From a virus, in IMG/VR virus record IMGVR_UViG_3300036861_000176, positions 1 to 39,901 of that record: a DNA stretch of 39,901 nucleotides. One strand, 5' to 3'. The notes under the pieces are model-generated. The model had not been told where the DNA came from. It saw nothing but the letters and a program-made list of their open reading frames with translations, and ran no database searches. The first letter of the stretch is position 1; each line of letters begins with the position of its first letter. A program made the position numbers and the translations under genes. Shown one piece after another: positions 39,595 through 39,901 of the stretch.

Positions 39595-39901
39595 ATGCAA
39601 AAAATAATCACCATTTCAGACGTAAAAAATTTTGAAAAAAATGTTCAGATTACAGACCAAGATAAAATAAAATATACTTTCTTTAAAATCGCATACAACA
39701 CTCAAGACACGCCAAGTGAGCAATACGCCCAATTCCAAGAGTTTCAGTTAGCTAAAAATTCAATTATCGGAATTGAGTATAAAGTTAAAGACGAGTATAA
39801 AAATATTCAAAAGTTTTACCGTCCGACAGAGCAAGCAAGAACATCCGTTGTACCATTCACTGAAAAACCTAAAGACGTTAATTGGGATGTAATTTCAGAA
39901 G
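39595..39901 (+). CDS. N-terminal part of possible OB-fold DNA-binding protein (continues at the left end)
   Basis: It opens at ATG 39595 and is still open at the last base. Its visible 102 residues have alternating beta-strand patterns (QKIITISDVKNFEKNVQITD; KDEYKNIQKFYRP) reminiscent of OB-fold single-strand-binding modules. Joining the ends through TTCAGAAG continues the frame into bases 2-196, ending at TAA, for 164 residues. The placement with recombination genes downstream agrees with a DNA-binding role, but the family is not certain. Confidence 0.55.
   Translation, partial: MQKIITISDVKNFEKNVQITDQDKIKYTFFKIAYNTQDTPSEQYAQFQEFQLAKNSIIGIEYKVKDEYKNIQKFYRPTEQARTSVVPFTEKPKDVNWDVISE

Noticed and set aside
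1-39901. UGA reassignment (Gracilibacteria-type code)
   Set aside because: Many genes end cleanly at TGA with the next start overlapping it, and conserved proteins need no UGA read-through.
1-39901. tRNA genes, CRISPR arrays, integrase or excisionase
   Set aside because: I saw no cloverleaf with a plausible anticodon, no regularly spaced repeats with spacers, and no recombinase motif. A tool search could still find a divergent case.

Overview
This 39.9 kb window reads as an essentially complete genome of a short-tailed (podovirus-like), double-stranded DNA phage. It carries small and large terminase, portal, scaffold, major capsid, adaptor/nozzle-like tail proteins, internal virion proteins and large fibres. 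The two window ends share the 8-mer TTCAGAAG. If they are joined through it, the partial gene at the right end runs in frame into the partial gene at the left end, giving a 164-codon protein and a circle of about 39,893 bp. TGA is used as a stop. The host is not proven, but the 1370-aa fibre is built from repeats (ATTSGN-, VGTTSPWAMLSV-type) that I associate with Patescibacteria/CPR surface proteins and their phages, so such a host is plausible.

Layout: two divergent transcription units leave a control region at about 35.7-36.2 kb. The plus unit (36.2 kb, across the junction, to 4.35 kb) encodes a ribbon-helix-helix-like protein, zinc ribbons, a deoxyribosyltransferase-like protein, a C5 cytosine methyltransferase, an HExxH protein, a possible OB-fold protein, a membrane-anchored lysozyme, YopX, NinB-like and DUF1064 proteins, and many small genes. 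The minus unit (35.8 kb down to 4.5 kb) encodes packaging, head, tail, fibre and lysis-type membrane proteins. The units converge on a bidirectional terminator near 4.38 kb. No recognisable polymerase, primase, helicase or integrase is present. A perfect DnaA box lies in the divergent control region.

The most interesting signals are not open reading frames. (1) The major capsid gene is split by a group I intron (28479-29118) for which I can pair P1, P3-P9 and P10. It encodes an endonuclease VII-type HNH protein, and exon 1 has only six codons. (2) The late operon starts with a strong promoter, a 13-residue leader peptide with a perfect Shine-Dalgarno, and an intrinsic terminator whose stem abuts the leader stop codon, which is an attenuator layout. 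(3) A plus-strand cassette of four small, mostly Cys-rich genes sits inside the late region. It has a near-consensus promoter that places the predicted start of transcription on the AUG (leaderless) and a perfect 9-bp dyad over the -35 box. (4) Several intergenic stretches (761-880, 3300-3490, 35907-35991, 39064-39164) are strongly self-complementary and may be structured RNAs or switches.

Other accessory features are three tandem glycosyltransferases (two paralogous) next to a free-standing HNH gene, a vWA/zinc-ribbon cassette of apparently higher G+C, and a methyltransferase gene with an odd hydrophilic insertion and a fully overlapping second frame. Many adjacent genes are separated by exactly one nucleotide (stop-N-ATG), which suggests translation by termination-reinitiation.
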